DNA of 64,000 bases from Ptychodera flava (Eukaryota; Hemichordata; Enteropneusta; Ptychoderidae). A program made the position numbers and the translations under genes. Positions 12,310 to 24,900 of the stretch are shown here, in pieces; within the stretch, counting starts at the first letter, position 1, and each line of letters opens with the position of its first letter. The notes below the pieces were generated by a model. It had not been told where the DNA came from. It searched no databases and saw nothing but the letters and a program-made list of their open reading frames with translations. The stretch lies in contig NC_091944.1 in the NCBI RefSeq assembly GCF_041260155.1, forward strand, positions 22,617,877-22,681,876. Direction: 5' to 3'.

Positions 12310-13735
12310 TTGAAGAAAAAAATCACTAGCATTGCAGATGTTTAATTTCTGAACAGTCAACGCAAAGATGTAACAATATTAATCATATTTGTATCTCGTT
12401 GAAGTTAATGTTCTCACAGTGAATGTTGCTACATGTAAACTCGGAACACGATTGGAACTAATTTTGGGATACTTGGATTGTGAAGTAAGGTCGTTTTTAA
12501 CCGCAAATGTAAGCTCATCACTTTTCTTTTAATCACACACTTCTTTTTATAATTAATTTGTAATATAGCAACATTCAGCTATATGGCACCTAACACCTTT
12601 GAGAAGTTTGAAAAACGTGAAGATCTAATTATCCTAAATTAATTCCAATCGTGTTCTCTGGAAAAATTGTGACGTCCTCATTTCGCAATTTTCATAGATG
12701 AGTAAATTGGTGTTTAATAGAACACTCTTTACTCTCTTCACAGACGATAAATACGTGGACGATCTCGACAGAAAATTTCTGCGGGAAATGGCCACCCTGC
12801 TGCGCGACAACGAGTACGCCCTAGTCGTTCAGAAACTTGGAATCGGGGAGGACGAAAGAAAACGAATAGAGACCAAGTACTTCCCGGAGCAGGAACAGAG
12901 ATATCAGATGCTGTTGTTGTGGAAACGAAAGAGCAAAGAAAAGGGCACGGCAGACCGGTTGTTGAAAGCTCTGCACGCAGCGGACGTGGCGGAGGTTGAT
13001 GCTAAAACTACGGAAGCGAGGCTGAAAACCCTGACGGCGCCAGAGATACATACAACAGGTAAAGGCCAAACAAGTACTACATACATAAGGGTAAATGTAG
13101 GTCTTATTCACCAAACTATTCTGAGGATATTGTACCCATGAGGCAGTGTTAAATTGTGTCTGAATTGTTCTTCGAACTTTTTATTTTTATTTTTTATTGA
13201 ATGCGACCTATCAAAAATCAGCAAAATATAGCAAAATCATGCATGGTAGTTGAAAAAGCAAGAAAGTGAGGTGTCGGACAGTTTTAAATAGGGTAGGTCG
13301 CGTCAACGGAAACGTTTTTTTTTTTCATTTGGCCTATAATCCCTCCATGGACAAAATGTGATTTACAACTGTTTATCTCTTATTTCAGACGCTGAAGATC
13401 TGAGTGACGACAATTTGTTTTCAATATCAACTCTCCTCGACCCGAAATACTACTTCAGCCTGGGCGGAAAGCTAGGAATAAGCAATGCAACTCTACTGAA
13501 GCTGGAACAGAGTCCCGCAATAACCGCCAACTACAAGATGATGGCGCTGTTGCAGTGCTGGCGAGATACCTCGGACACGTACTTGAAACTGAAAACGCGG
13601 ACTCTTGAGAGGGCGCTCCACGATCTGAGACTGCCAAACGTGGCCAATGAAATTGGCAAAGTTTTTAAGGCGCAATCCGGGTCACCACAGCTCTTGAAAA
13701 GAGACGCTGGATCTCCTACGGAGCAGTTGCTCTAA
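8536..13735 (+). CDS. Tandem death-domain protein
   Basis: Three exons: 8536-8581, 12744-13058 and 13389-13735. Both junctions split a codon as G|AC, and the joined frame is 708 nt (235 residues plus stop). Exon 2 (residues 17-105) has a death-domain pattern: a helical DLDRKFLREMATLL start, acidic and basic helices, then LLLWKRKS with the core Trp at 75, and a final LLKALHAADVAEV helix. Exon 3 (residues 121-215) repeats the plan, with LLQCWRD (Trp 178) and LERALHDLRLPNVANEI. One exon per domain suggests exon duplication. No kinase, caspase, TIR, transmembrane or signal segment is visible, so it is probably a cytosolic adaptor that joins death-fold assemblies (FADD, MyD88 or PIDD-like signalling). 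The short first exon (15 codons) is the least certain part. It is supported by phase and by the promoter upstream. I cannot assign an orthologue. Confidence 0.75.
11385..11534. mobile_element. Foldback MITE with 8-bp duplication
   Basis: Thirty-base inverted arms (11386-11415 and 11506-11535), about 28 of 30 matching, with the core GGTCCATAGCTGTGGTGTTT on the left arm. An identical 8-bp word, TTATGTGG, lies just outside each end (11377-11384 and 11535-11542), as expected for a target duplication of hAT type. The 90-bp centre contains no gene. Confidence 0.7.
12263..12306 (+). repeat. (GA)n microsatellite
   Basis: About 21 uninterrupted GA units in intron 1 of the death-domain gene. Confidence 0.95.
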
Positions 13736-14382
13736 AAGTAAAGTTACCTATGAACGAGACAAACTGCACAATATCATTGAAAATCTAACGAAGAATATTT
13801 CATGCCCGGAGAACAATTCGATTTCAGGATTTCACATTCCAACAAATGCAAGCTTCATTTACGGCAGTTTGCCGCACTGTGCTGAAGACAGCTCAAGTTC
13901 TGATTCCATTTTCAGAATATCTGAAGCCGTGGATGATTCGACAAGCATCCAAATACAGAACTTTTTTTTGTGAATTCCTAGTCTTTTTAGCATCGCATTT
14001 ACATGACAATTTTTTTTGAATAATTATATCACTTCTCAAAATTTAAGATAGCGCCTCGAGAGTGACAGCTGTAAAATCTTGTTAAAACTTTCCTCAGCGA
14101 AACTTTAAACCATTCTCTTTCTTTAATAGTCAAGAATAAAATCTAGGGTCACCGTGCAAACTTTGGGGTTACAGAAATAAATTACCTTAAATTCACAGAA
14201 ACATTTTGAAATTAACAAATGACCATTATTTCCTGGAAATATTGTATTTGGAAACAAAACTTTCAATTTCATAACAACAAAAACACTGCAACTTTGCTCT
14301 ACTTGTGTCAAAATGAGTTCACACAAACAGCAGATCTAAGTATTGTAAAATTTCGAGTGTCCCAAAAATGTCCCCGGGTGCA

Positions 14383-14559
14383 TTCTACCATAGAGAGTAG
14401 GAGCCTGGGGGAGGGGGAGGGGGGACGGGGACGACTGCCCATGATTCCACCTGGTCTCGGTGACTCAGACTCTCTGCTGGGGGTGCTGTCTCTTTTCCGG
14501 GCAGAAGCGACAGCGCAACCAGCAGAGAGTCTGGGTCACCGAGACTAGATTCTACCATG
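14383..14559. mobile_element. Hairpin element flanked by 10-bp direct repeats
   Basis: Inverted arms at 14453-14480 and 14519-14546 match almost perfectly around GGTGACTCAGACTCTCTGCT. The word ATTCTACCAT occurs at 14383-14392 and again at 14550-14559, so the unit could be a mobile element with a target duplication. The left flank inside is very G-rich (GGGGGAGGGGGAGGGGGG). No coding content. Confidence 0.5.
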
Positions 14560-14891
14560 AGGCTGTAAAATCTTTTGTGAAGCAGGTTTCTCGCTATCAC
14601 TATAATACTTCCTATATTCAAAAATAGAAAAAAACTTAGACCAATACTGACACAATTATTAATTGCATCATGAAATAACTCAATAGACATAATCTTGGCC
14701 TTTAATTAGAAAGTTGCTTCGATGGATTTGCAGGCAAGCATATAAAACACATTGGTAAGGCTGTACGATTCATAGAAGTATCATCTTATATGGAATTCTT
14801 TTCCCAATGTTTGAATAAAAATATATTTATATTAGAATAATCAGGAACTTGTTTTTTATTTGTCCTCCTTGATTTCCTCTGTGATGTTCAC

Positions 14892-16089
14892 TATATGCAG
14901 TGAGTGATACAGGGTATATATGCAGTGGTACAGGGTATATATGCAGTTGTACAGGGTATATATGCAGTGGTACAGGGTATATATGCAGTTGTACAGGGTA
15001 TATATGCAGTGGTACAGGGTATACATGATGTGGTAAGAGTATATATGCAGTGGTACAGGGTATATATGCAGTGGTACAGGGTATATATGCAGTGGTACAG
15101 GGTATACATGATGTGGTACAGGGTATATATGCAGTGGTACAGGGTATATATGCAGTGATACAGAGTATATATGCAGTGGTACAGGGTATATATGCAGTGG
15201 TACAGGGTATACATGATGTGGTACAGGGTATATATCCAGTGGTAGAGGGTATATATGCAGTGGTACAGAGTATATATGCAGGGGTACAGGGTATATATGC
15301 AGTGGTAAAGGGTATATATGCAGTGGTACAGAGTATATATGCAGTGGTACAGGGTATATATCAGCGGTACAGGGTATATATGCAGTGGTACAGGGTATAT
15401 ATGCAGTGGTACAGAGTATATATGCAGTGGTACAGGGTATATATCCAGTGGTACAGAGTATATATGCAGTGGTACAGGGTATATATCCAGTGGTACAGAG
15501 TATATATGCAGTGGTACAGGGTATATATGCAGTGGTACAGGGTATATATGCAGTGGTACAGGGTATATATGCAGTGGTACAGGGTATATATGCAGTGGTA
15601 CAGGGTATATATGCAGTGGTACAGGGTATATATGCAGTGGTACAGGGTATATATGCAGTGGTACAGGGTATATATGCAGTGGTACAGGGTATATATGCAG
15701 TGATACAGAGTATATATGCAGTGGTACAGGGTATATATGCAGTGGTACAGGGTATATATGCAGTTGTACAGGGTATATATGCAGTGGTACAAGGTATATA
15801 TGCAGTGGTACGGAGTATACAGTGGTACAGGGTATATATGCAGAGGTACAGGGTATATATGCAGTGATACAGAGTATATATGCAGTGGTACAGGGTATAT
15901 ATGCAGTGGTACAGGGTATACATGATGTGGTACAGGGTATATATGCAGTGGTACAGGGTATATATGCAGTGGTACAGGGTATATATGCAGTGGTACAGGG
16001 TATATATGCAGTGGTACAGGGTATACATGATGTGGTACAGGGTATATATGCAGTGATACAGTGTATATATGCAGTGGTACGGGGTATAG
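14892..16089. repeat. 21-bp minisatellite array of about 57 units
   Basis: The unit is close to GGGTATATATGCAGTGGTAC followed by A. The unit length is a multiple of three and most units lack stops, so several frames stay open on both strands; these give long Tyr-rich pseudo-proteins and are not genes. Variant units containing CATGATGTGG recur at 105-bp spacing (15104 to 15209, and 15918 to 16023). Variants with GATACAGAG keep the same position relative to them, so part of the array has grown by five-unit (105-bp) higher-order blocks. It lies between two convergent gene ends. Confidence 0.95.
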
Positions 16090-17173
16090 CAAAGGATTCT
16101 CTTCTTATGTTGAGGTTGAATTTGTGGTTTTATTACAACAAAGGGACTTAGGACCTTCTGCTCATCATACCAAGCTGGTGTCTCACTTCACTTTCTGATT
16201 CTATGGCAAAATTGAAGAATAATGGGCCCATCCGACGCTGTAGGACGATGGAACATTATCCTAGGCGGGAATGTTTTTTATAGACAATGAAAAGCACCCT
16301 CAGACAAGCTCTGATTTCTGCGATAGCAGGATGTGACCCTGCGTTCTTCGACCTCAAGTGTGCTACTCCCAAATGTACTGGAAGTGATGTATGATTGTTG
16401 GTTACATGGAAATTTCAGCTCTGATTTCAATGCAGTTAGAATGAAGACCTTGACAGACATTGATCACCTACAAACTATGTGACTTTCAAAGGTTGGAATT
16501 CAGCAGGACTTTGATTTAGTCTCTGTCACAGCCTCTTCTTGACCCCAATCCTGTTCTGTGCCATGCAGTTTCAGGTGTGCAAAACCTACACAGCAAGCTA
16601 GGTGATTGTGCGGCCAAACCTGCTTCTAAAGTGTGCTGGAGCTTGTCTGTCTGAAGCCTAATTGTTGATATGTACAGGACAGTGGGACAGGGTCACTGTG
16701 AAGTCCATGAGCAGTTGTTAGAGAGTCTATACTCTGAAGTTCAAGGACAGCTGTACAATGCCAATACATCTCTCTGAAAGAAATACCAAGCATAGTATCT
16801 ACTGATACCTTTACGAATTGCACGTGTTGGTCTGGACGGGAAAGAACTCTTTATTGTGATTTAAAATGACGAGGATAACGCTGAGGGCTGGTTCAATTTC
16901 TAGGTTACTGTGAACTGAACTTTCCCTTTATTGCAAGCGAGCCACTAAACGTGATTTTGGCAATGAACTTCATAAAACACACGTTAGACATTAACTGATG
17001 CTCTACAGGACTGTGCACTGCTCTCATTTAATATTCATAGAAAAAGTATGGCAAAATACAATTATATCCAAAAGAATTGTAATTCATATGAGCATTCATA
17101 TGTAGATGATAATTCATGCAAGTAATTTGCAATTTGTTGACAATGCCAACAACAACATATATTAAGTATTAAT

Positions 17174-17390
17174 GATCTCCGCCTCTGTATTCATGGTCCC
17201 TGGCTCTGTATCAGCCAATGACATCCACTAAAAAAGACAACAGCGATATGTGTTCATGATCTCTGCCTCTGTATTCATAGTCCCTGGTTCTGCATCAGCC
17301 AACTGCATTAGCTGAAAATGACAACAATGACATATGTTCATAATCCCTGCCTCTGTATTCATGGTCCCTGGCTCTGTGTCAGCCAATGGC
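17174..17390. repeat. Three tandem copies of an ~84-bp unit in the MCM3AP 3' UTR
   Basis: Copies start near 17174, 17260 and 17342. Each contains GCCTCTGTATTCATGGTCCC or a close variant followed by a CAGCCAA word. It is immediately downstream of the MCM3AP stop codon in that gene's direction. Confidence 0.8.
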
Positions 17391-17467
17391 AGTAGAGGGC
17401 TAACATTATCCTTGTTGACCATGGATGAGAGAAACAGGTAAACTGTTGCAATAAACATTTGCATATG

Positions 17468-17660
17468 CTAATAATTGCTCAGTGAACTTAGATTCATTTC
17501 CATGATTCTTTCATCTCTCTTGCTCTGGCCGAGTCGCTGTTCAAGTTCTCGCAGTCTCTCTGCGATACTTCCACCATAGACAGGTGATCTGCGTGCCTCT
17601 GCTTGTGTGTCCTGTGGTGCAATGATAACAATAAATTATTTAGTTAATCTCTGGTGAGTG

Positions 17661-17704
<44 letters not shown>

Positions 17705-18922
17705 CGCGCTCCAATCTAGATAAGATGTGGGAGGACTGTCCGTTTTGCAGAGGGTGTCCATTTGAACACTGAGATTATCATACGATAGTTTCACTCATAG
17801 GCTTGGCGTAGGAAAATATTAAATGTCTATTTAATGCCTCCAGATTTTCAGGTAGTATGCATCTCAAAATCGAAAGACTTAAACTTTGGCTCAAACTTTC
17901 CGTAATGAAATTTTTAAACTACCCCCTTTTGAAATCAAGAATAAAATCAAGGACCATCACGCAAAGCTTGGTGTAACATCCCCGAGTCAAATTTGAAATA
18001 TATTGCCCAGTGAATTATCCTTGTGCTATGTTTCTAAAGAAATTGGCCCGGGCATGTTTGAGATATGTGCATGAACAGACTCACGGATGGACACAGTCCA
18101 ATCTACAAGTATCCCCCCCGGACTACATCTGTGGGAACTAACCATAAAAGGCACATGCAAAAGCCTGCTGGTCTGCCTTCACCAAGCGGCAAATTCAAAT
18201 ACATCACATGTCACAATGCAGGTTACACTGGTGCATGGTACATCTACTTACCTGTTGGATTTGAGCTATCGGTGTGATTGGTGTTAGTGGTTCAAACGTC
18301 TCTCCGTGTAGCCATTTTTGTAACTGCTCATTGTAACTGAAATGGTGAAAACAAGGTGTCAAACAGAGAATATTTATACCACAACATATTTTGTGAAAAT
18401 GGCTGTAGACATCCTTTTGCATGAAGCTGAACTTATTCAATTTGAAGTGGTGACCATAACTGAATAACAGGCATCATTTTTGCTGTCTCAAAATTTAAAC
18501 AGACAGGTAGCTGCAACTCTTCAGAAAATTTTCATCATTTTTTGTCATCATTTTTAGTTTCAGAAAATAAGTACATTCCCTTCTTCAGGTTACTTCTAAA
18601 CTATGTTGAAATATAAAATATCAGCCTTTGTAAACCCCTTCACCCCCATTCTCTGTCAACATGTCCAAAGTAACCATTGATAACAATGGCTTTGGGCCAA
18701 ACCATGATGGTGAAAGGGTGAAACTTTTACCTGCTCATCTGTGCCTTTTCTTCAGACATCTGCTGTTCAAGATCTTTCATTGACAGCATGGTTTCCTCAA
18801 GCTGTGGGCTTTCACTTCTACTGAGCAAGGTAGTTGTTCTCTCTGGCTTGTCTTCCGTTGTTTCATTTGCCAGTGTCCCGTTTGGCACTACCTCATCTGG
18901 TACTGGCGACATCTTATTTAGG
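17468..18922 (-). CDS. MCM3AP: MCM3AP exons 31-33, C-terminal tail
   Basis: Exon 31 is acidic and Ser/Thr-rich. Exon 32 has [14 protein letters not shown], matching the vertebrate FEDQLQQWL-type helix. Exon 33 has [20 protein letters not shown] and ends [10 protein letters not shown] before TAG (plus 17468-17470). This corresponds to the final coiled-coil helix of human GANP, so the C-terminus is complete. Confidence 0.9.
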
Positions 18923-21900
18923 CTGGAAGAAATATTATCACAGTCAGAACAGGTCAGTTTGGTCAAGTTGTGCTACCCTGTAAATGTTGCTTTTTCGGTT
19001 TGACCTCACTGTTTACGGTGGTTTTGTTGGGTCTCTGTACTTAACCTGTTCACCCCAATTCCCTGTAAACACGTCCACACTCACCATTAATAACAATGGC
19101 TTTGGACCAAACCATGGTGATGAAAGGGTTAAGGGGTGAAAAAGCTGGCACATCATAGTACTCCTTTGCTTGACTATCCATATTTTTCATTCCCAGTTTA
19201 TAGACCCCTGAACATTTTGCCAATCACCTGGCGCTAGGATTTATCCTGTGGATATTTATCCACAGCACACTTTCCCTAACCTTCTTCCTAACCCTGGCCC
19301 CTTATGCAGTCATCTTAATTGTACAGGGTAACAGTACTGATACAAATCACCTTCTCTTATAGTGCTACATTCATTGTTCCATACACTGAACTATTATTGG
19401 ACACATTGTTTTGCTCTTTGCATGATAAATTGCCTTGAAATGTGTTCACTTTGAGTGAACATTTACATCCTGTAATGCAGGTTATACAGTCACCTTAATT
19501 TTCATGCGAGATGTTCTTAAACCACTCTTTTGTTGATTCTCATTGTCATCGTAGAAAGCATGGAGACTGCTTATATTTTCAGAGAAGTTATTCTCCAACA
19601 AAACAGAGTATAAATGAGGAATTTCACCTGTTCACCCCCAATTCCTAATGAACAGGTCCACAAACACCATTTATAACCTTGGGCTTGGGCCAAACCATAC
19701 TGGCAAAAGGGTTAAATGACAGGCAAGCTAGTCTACAAGATGATGGGTTTGCCAAGACTTGTAGAGAGTCTGTGTGAAGTGAAACACTTACTTTGCTAAG
19801 TCTGCTGCAGTTACCAGGGGCAACACAGGTGGGCAGAACTTCCTCAATTTTTGTTGATGGTAGTAAACCCATACAGTCTTGTTTTCCAATCTGTCATCTA
19901 GGAGTAAAATATATAATTATTTTTATCTTTCTTCAGCCAAATTTTTATAGATACCTTCACAGAATATGTGGGCAATTAAAAAGGGTGACGAGATTGATTG
20001 AAACAAACGTTTTCATAATTACATGCATATATTAAGGTAAGAAGCACCTTTGGGACAGATATCTGCATTCACAAATTTTTACAATGCTGACCTTCTACAT
20101 GTGCAAACTCAGTTTGAAGCTTGGGGAGTACATATAGTCGTCACAATCTTGTGTTTGTGACATTGAAATTTTAATTTTTTCCAAAATTGTCATATTTTTA
20201 TTCTTCCCGTGAGGTTGTGCATATTTAATATAAACAAATTTCATGGTATTTCAGTAAAATGCAGGAGTGAATGCCACACAATACCAATTTTTGTCGCACC
20301 AATAGTTATAATTCATAGTTTCAAATCTAAAGTCTTACTGTTTGACTGTGTTTGGTCTAAAGCAAAGTTATGGTGGACTAACCATACCTATTAAGAACAA
20401 AAATTATGTAATAGATTGAGCTGATAAAATGTTTCAATTCAATATATCTTTACCTGAGGATATTTTGGTAATACTGCTGATCACATGTCCAACACAAGCT
20501 TCTATAATCAGGTTCCAGGGCACATACTTCCACAGGGATATAGGACAGGCACCAGGCTCGGCCAGTAAATCTGAATACTCATACTCTTCCTTTGCCCTAT
20601 TTAGCAACCACTTTATCCTGAAGATTATCAAAAAGGTTACAAACACAGGACAGTTTATATACAATTCTAATGTCTTCTCTGAAGAACTTGAAATTTTTCA
20701 GTAAGTTATAATTTTCTCTCAATATTCTTGTTTGAAAAATGTCCATTGAGTTCACTGGACCTAAATTGAAGTGTATGAATGGAGAAAAAACACTAAACGG
20801 CCAAGAAAAATAAAAAGTTTGTTTCTCATCCTCGCGCGCGTCAATTCAGACCCGCCACGTCAACATTTGTTTTTTCTGCTCATGAGGAAATAAAATGAAA
20901 AAACCCGCAAAAATACGCGACAATAGTGCATAACACAGTGCTGTATAAAACAGAACTGTAAACAAAATAACTGACACTAACATTCCATTCAGAACTGTAC
21001 ACATATATCACTGTTATATTAAGCTGTCCAAATTGTGCATTGCTGAATTAAAAGTCAAACCACAGAACTGTTGCTATGAAAAATACTAAAGCAACACTGC
21101 TGTGCATTTATCTCTGCATGCATTCCTATATTGTTTTCGTGTTTTTTGATGAGAAACAAACTTTTTATTTTTCTTGGCCTAACATGAGGATTTTACAAGA
21201 TATTTTTTTCAGCCTTGATTACTGTATTTATTACCAAAATACTGGTTACTCATTTGATACTTCAAAACAGGATCATAATCCCAGGTCTGATAAATATATG
21301 TAATTCCGCTTGCTTCAGATTGCAAAATAAAATGTGACTAAAAGTTCCACACACCTTGACAACAATGCAATTTTCCCCTGGCAACCTGGCTTTGGTAACT
21401 GTTCTACATATGCAAATACATACTTCAAGACATCTGCCCAGTGACCTATTTTGAGAAATGGAAGATAGACAAGAGTGGATAAGAATTGATAGTGGTGGCA
21501 ATGAGCATGAAAAAAAAGTTGTGATGTGAGTGTTAAATTTGAACTTCATCAAAAGTTTGTGCATTTTGAGAAAATATGGTGAAATTACCTAAATTTGTCA
21601 ATGCAAGGTTTCTTTAATTTAAAAGTATATTCATCCAGCAAGCCATGGGATCAGAACAAAATTAGAATTAGATTTAAAGAATAAACGATTGAAGTCCGAG
21701 GGTGTCTCTCATAAACTAGATATCAACTTTATTAAACTTCAAACACTTCGCGAAACATAATTAAAATTGTTCATACTTGTCTCTGGCAGTGACGACAGAC
21801 TTGGCAGAAGGCAAGACTGTAGTTGATATTTGAGTTGGTTGAGTTCTTCGATGGAGTTCCAACCAGTGCGTGGTAACTCTGTGGACAAAAGGCAAAGCAA

Positions 21901-24900
21901 AAGAATATGCATTCATAAAGATGTGAATATTATAATTGCACGTTGTTAGTTGCAAGGATGCTTTTTGTCAGTTGTTGGTTGTCATACAGTCACTATACTG
22001 TATGACAAACAGCCATGGCACAGATGTAAATCTGCATTGACTTCGATGAGGGTTCCAAGCTTTATCAAGGCAATATTGTTCATAACAGAAACACTGAACT
22101 AATGTGTTTCAAATTCATACACACCTTACATGTTTTTAGATAACTGTGCACTGTGTAAGTCTATTTTGCATATTGTTCTTGTAAATCTTATGGGTTGATT
22201 TGGTCTCATAAATCAATAGTTCACAGTTCACTGAATTTTATAAATCTGCAACTTGTACCCGTATAATGTTAACCCTTTGAGCGCCAAAGTAAATTTTTGT
22301 TGCCCCTATAAAATATATCTCAGTCAAATTTTGTCAGATTTTTGCCAAAATTTTGATAAAAAACTATGGCCAATGAAATATTGTGTTCATTTGGTCTAAA
22401 ATTATCAGGAAAATTATAGAAATGTTCATAAAAATTGATGAAATTTTGTACTAAAATTTTGGTGGGAAAAAATACAGCACTCAAAGGGTTAATCAAATCA
22501 CTTTCTCTCGCTATCTATTATACTTTGCAGGTAAATCAGTGAAAATCTCTGCACAAAGGAATGTAAAAGCACAAGGACTACATATCCCAGAAATTGGTTT
22601 TTGAACAAGGTCATACATGTACATTGAAAATAACTTAAAATTCAAGGAGTTTTTCAGCAAGTTTTCAAAGACTTCTTTTGCTGGTATCATTTTTACAATG
22701 TATCATTTTAATATATTATTTTAACAGTATCCCGACTGACCATTGATGCATCTTGCCATTTTTGAAAATTGTGGTTGGATTATCAATTTTCAAGGACTCA
22801 ATTTAATTTTTCAAGATTTTTAGGAGGCTCTAAAATTCAAGAACTGTCAAAGAAATTTTCAGGAGTGTACGGAGCCTGTTTGAAACTGTTGAATAATTAT
22901 CAAACATATGACATTACAGTGGTTTGCTTTGACGCACTGGCATTACGTGAAGTAGACATATTGTCTAAATTGAGGTGTTGCCAATGCTGTCAGGTGTAAT
23001 TATCAGCTGAACAGTAATTCAAGTTGATCACAGTGGAATCAACTCTGCCAAAGTTGAAACACTGTCTTACAGCGGGTCAGATGTAGTCAAAACAACTACA
23101 CCTGAAAGCAAGTGATATGACTTGGACAGTGCGTAGACATACGTGGTGTTGTTGTTTAGAATACGTCTCATCTCCTGCTAGACAATGTTTCAACTTTTGC
23201 AGAATTAATTCCTTTATGATCGACTCATGTTACTGCTTAGCTGTTAATTGCACCTGACAGTGTTGGCAACACCTCGATTTAGACAATATATCTAGTTCGT
23301 CTAATGCCAATGCATCAACGCAAACCACTGTATAGCACTATTACAAGCAAGACGATGTTTTATGAAAGAGCATGCTGTTCTTCTCCATCATTAAAAACAT
23401 CAATAACTGCCAGTAGAGGGCGCATTTCAACTCACCTGGCTCTACATGCAATTTTGTAAATTCCGGTACAGGCCAGGACACACTCTTGAGGTCATCTGAG
23501 GTTATCACAGAGGTCAAATACTCTAAGACTTTATTGTACATTGCGATATACTTGTCAGGATCCTAAACAATGAACCACACAGGTCAAAACTTGTTAAAAA
23601 GCTCTTTACAATATTAATATATTTACTTATAACAGCAGAACTCAATGTCGCATACTTCCAGCTATATATAGTAACAAACCTACGACCGCGGAGAGCCCTA
23701 CAGAAGAAAGATGATGTACACTTACTCCCTTAAGTGATTATTAGTAAATGCTGTTTATATATTGATAAGAGTGCTCACTTCTCAAACTATCCATGTAAAC
23801 TAATTCTTAAAATCATATGCTAGTAGTAATTGGTATCTCTAAAGGCCTAACTCTCAATCTCTAGTTCTACCATTATCATGTGTATATGAAACATTATACT
23901 TGTTCTGATTAATAAATACCCATTGTATAATTTTAATTTCCTGCCATCATGGATTTAATGGCAACCTGCTCAAAGTTTAAAACATTATCTGAATCTGTGC
24001 TCTCGCTGTCGCTCGTAACGTTCGTAAATTACGAACAAAAATGAAAATTTACGAAAAAAAATAAATGCCCGATCGGCCATTTACGAACAATTTTGTTATT
24101 TTTGAAGCCTAATTTTCGGTCAAGATTATGAATCTGGGAAAATACTGTCATATCTCGTCGTTCAAAATATACTCTGCCCTGATCATCGGCCGTTGATCGA
24201 CACATGGTGATAGCTAACTTTGGACTTTGACCTGTGATAACATGAGCGTGCGCGGAAAGGTTTAAAGATCCCCGGGTCCGTGTACTCTCGTATAGTACTG
24301 GTGTGTCATGCATTACGGTAGTTTCGAGACACCCAAACACTCACATGTTGTCAACTTTCTGAATGGACGGTTGAAGCGGATCGAGGGAAGCGGGCAGTTA
24401 CAAATAGGTTTAATAGGTTTAATAGGTTTCCTTCAAAATGTTTTACAAGAAACTGTCTAAGCAAATGTTATAAATACTGATAGTTTTCTTTGATGATCCA
24501 GAGACAATGCTGTGCACAGTCCCAAGACGAAAACGTTTATCTAGACAAAAAATAAATGATGATCATCTGCAGCATTTTAAAAGTCTAACTGTCTCTAAGA
24601 AAACATTAGCAGGATCACCAGTCTCAGTTTGCGTACTTAAATTTGCAGTTATAATGAGACAAAGTTTGCGCGAAACCACAGACTGCCAAATGTTCTGATC
24701 AGTGGTTGTTTTAAAAGAATTTAAAAGATGAACATGGCATAATGACTGCAGCTATAGAGGCATCACACAGTACCTATGCAGGGTTCTCCCCAGCCCAAAA
24801 CTGCGTCGCGGCCCGCGACGCTATCGTTCAAGCCCGCGACGCTTTCGATCTCACCGCGACCCTATCATTGTTACCCGCAACGCTATGAGGTTCAGCGGCA

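Larger units (their letters stand above)
8582..12743 (+). other. Intron 1 of the death-domain gene
   Basis: A 4.2-kb stretch with a good donor (GGTATGT) and a pyrimidine-rich acceptor (CTCTCTTCACAG). I see no further coding exon in it. The reading frames at 8693-8908, 8959-9156 and 9342-9599 have no recognisable domain and no matching splice phases. It contains the foldback element at 11385-11534 and the (GA)n tract at 12263-12306. Confidence 0.55.
13736..17467. other. Convergent intergenic region
   Basis: The death-domain gene (plus) and MCM3AP (minus) converge here. It holds a degenerate copy of the 330-bp MITE family (about 14040-14240), a hairpin element (14383-14559), the 21-bp array (14892-16089) and the MCM3AP 3' UTR on the right. 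Possible MCM3AP polyadenylation signals read as TTTATT on the plus strand at 16849-16854 and 16927-16932, giving a 3' UTR of about 540-620 nt. I cannot tell which is used. No further gene is supported. Confidence 0.5.

Noticed and set aside
14856..16151. Open frames of up to 390 codons on both strands, Tyr/Cys-rich
   Set aside because: They are translations of the 21-bp tandem repeat. All are strictly periodic and exist on both strands at once.
20454..21878. Direct splice of MCM3AP exon 27 to exon 29
   Set aside because: It gives an immediate stop codon. The 49-nt exon between them restores the frame.
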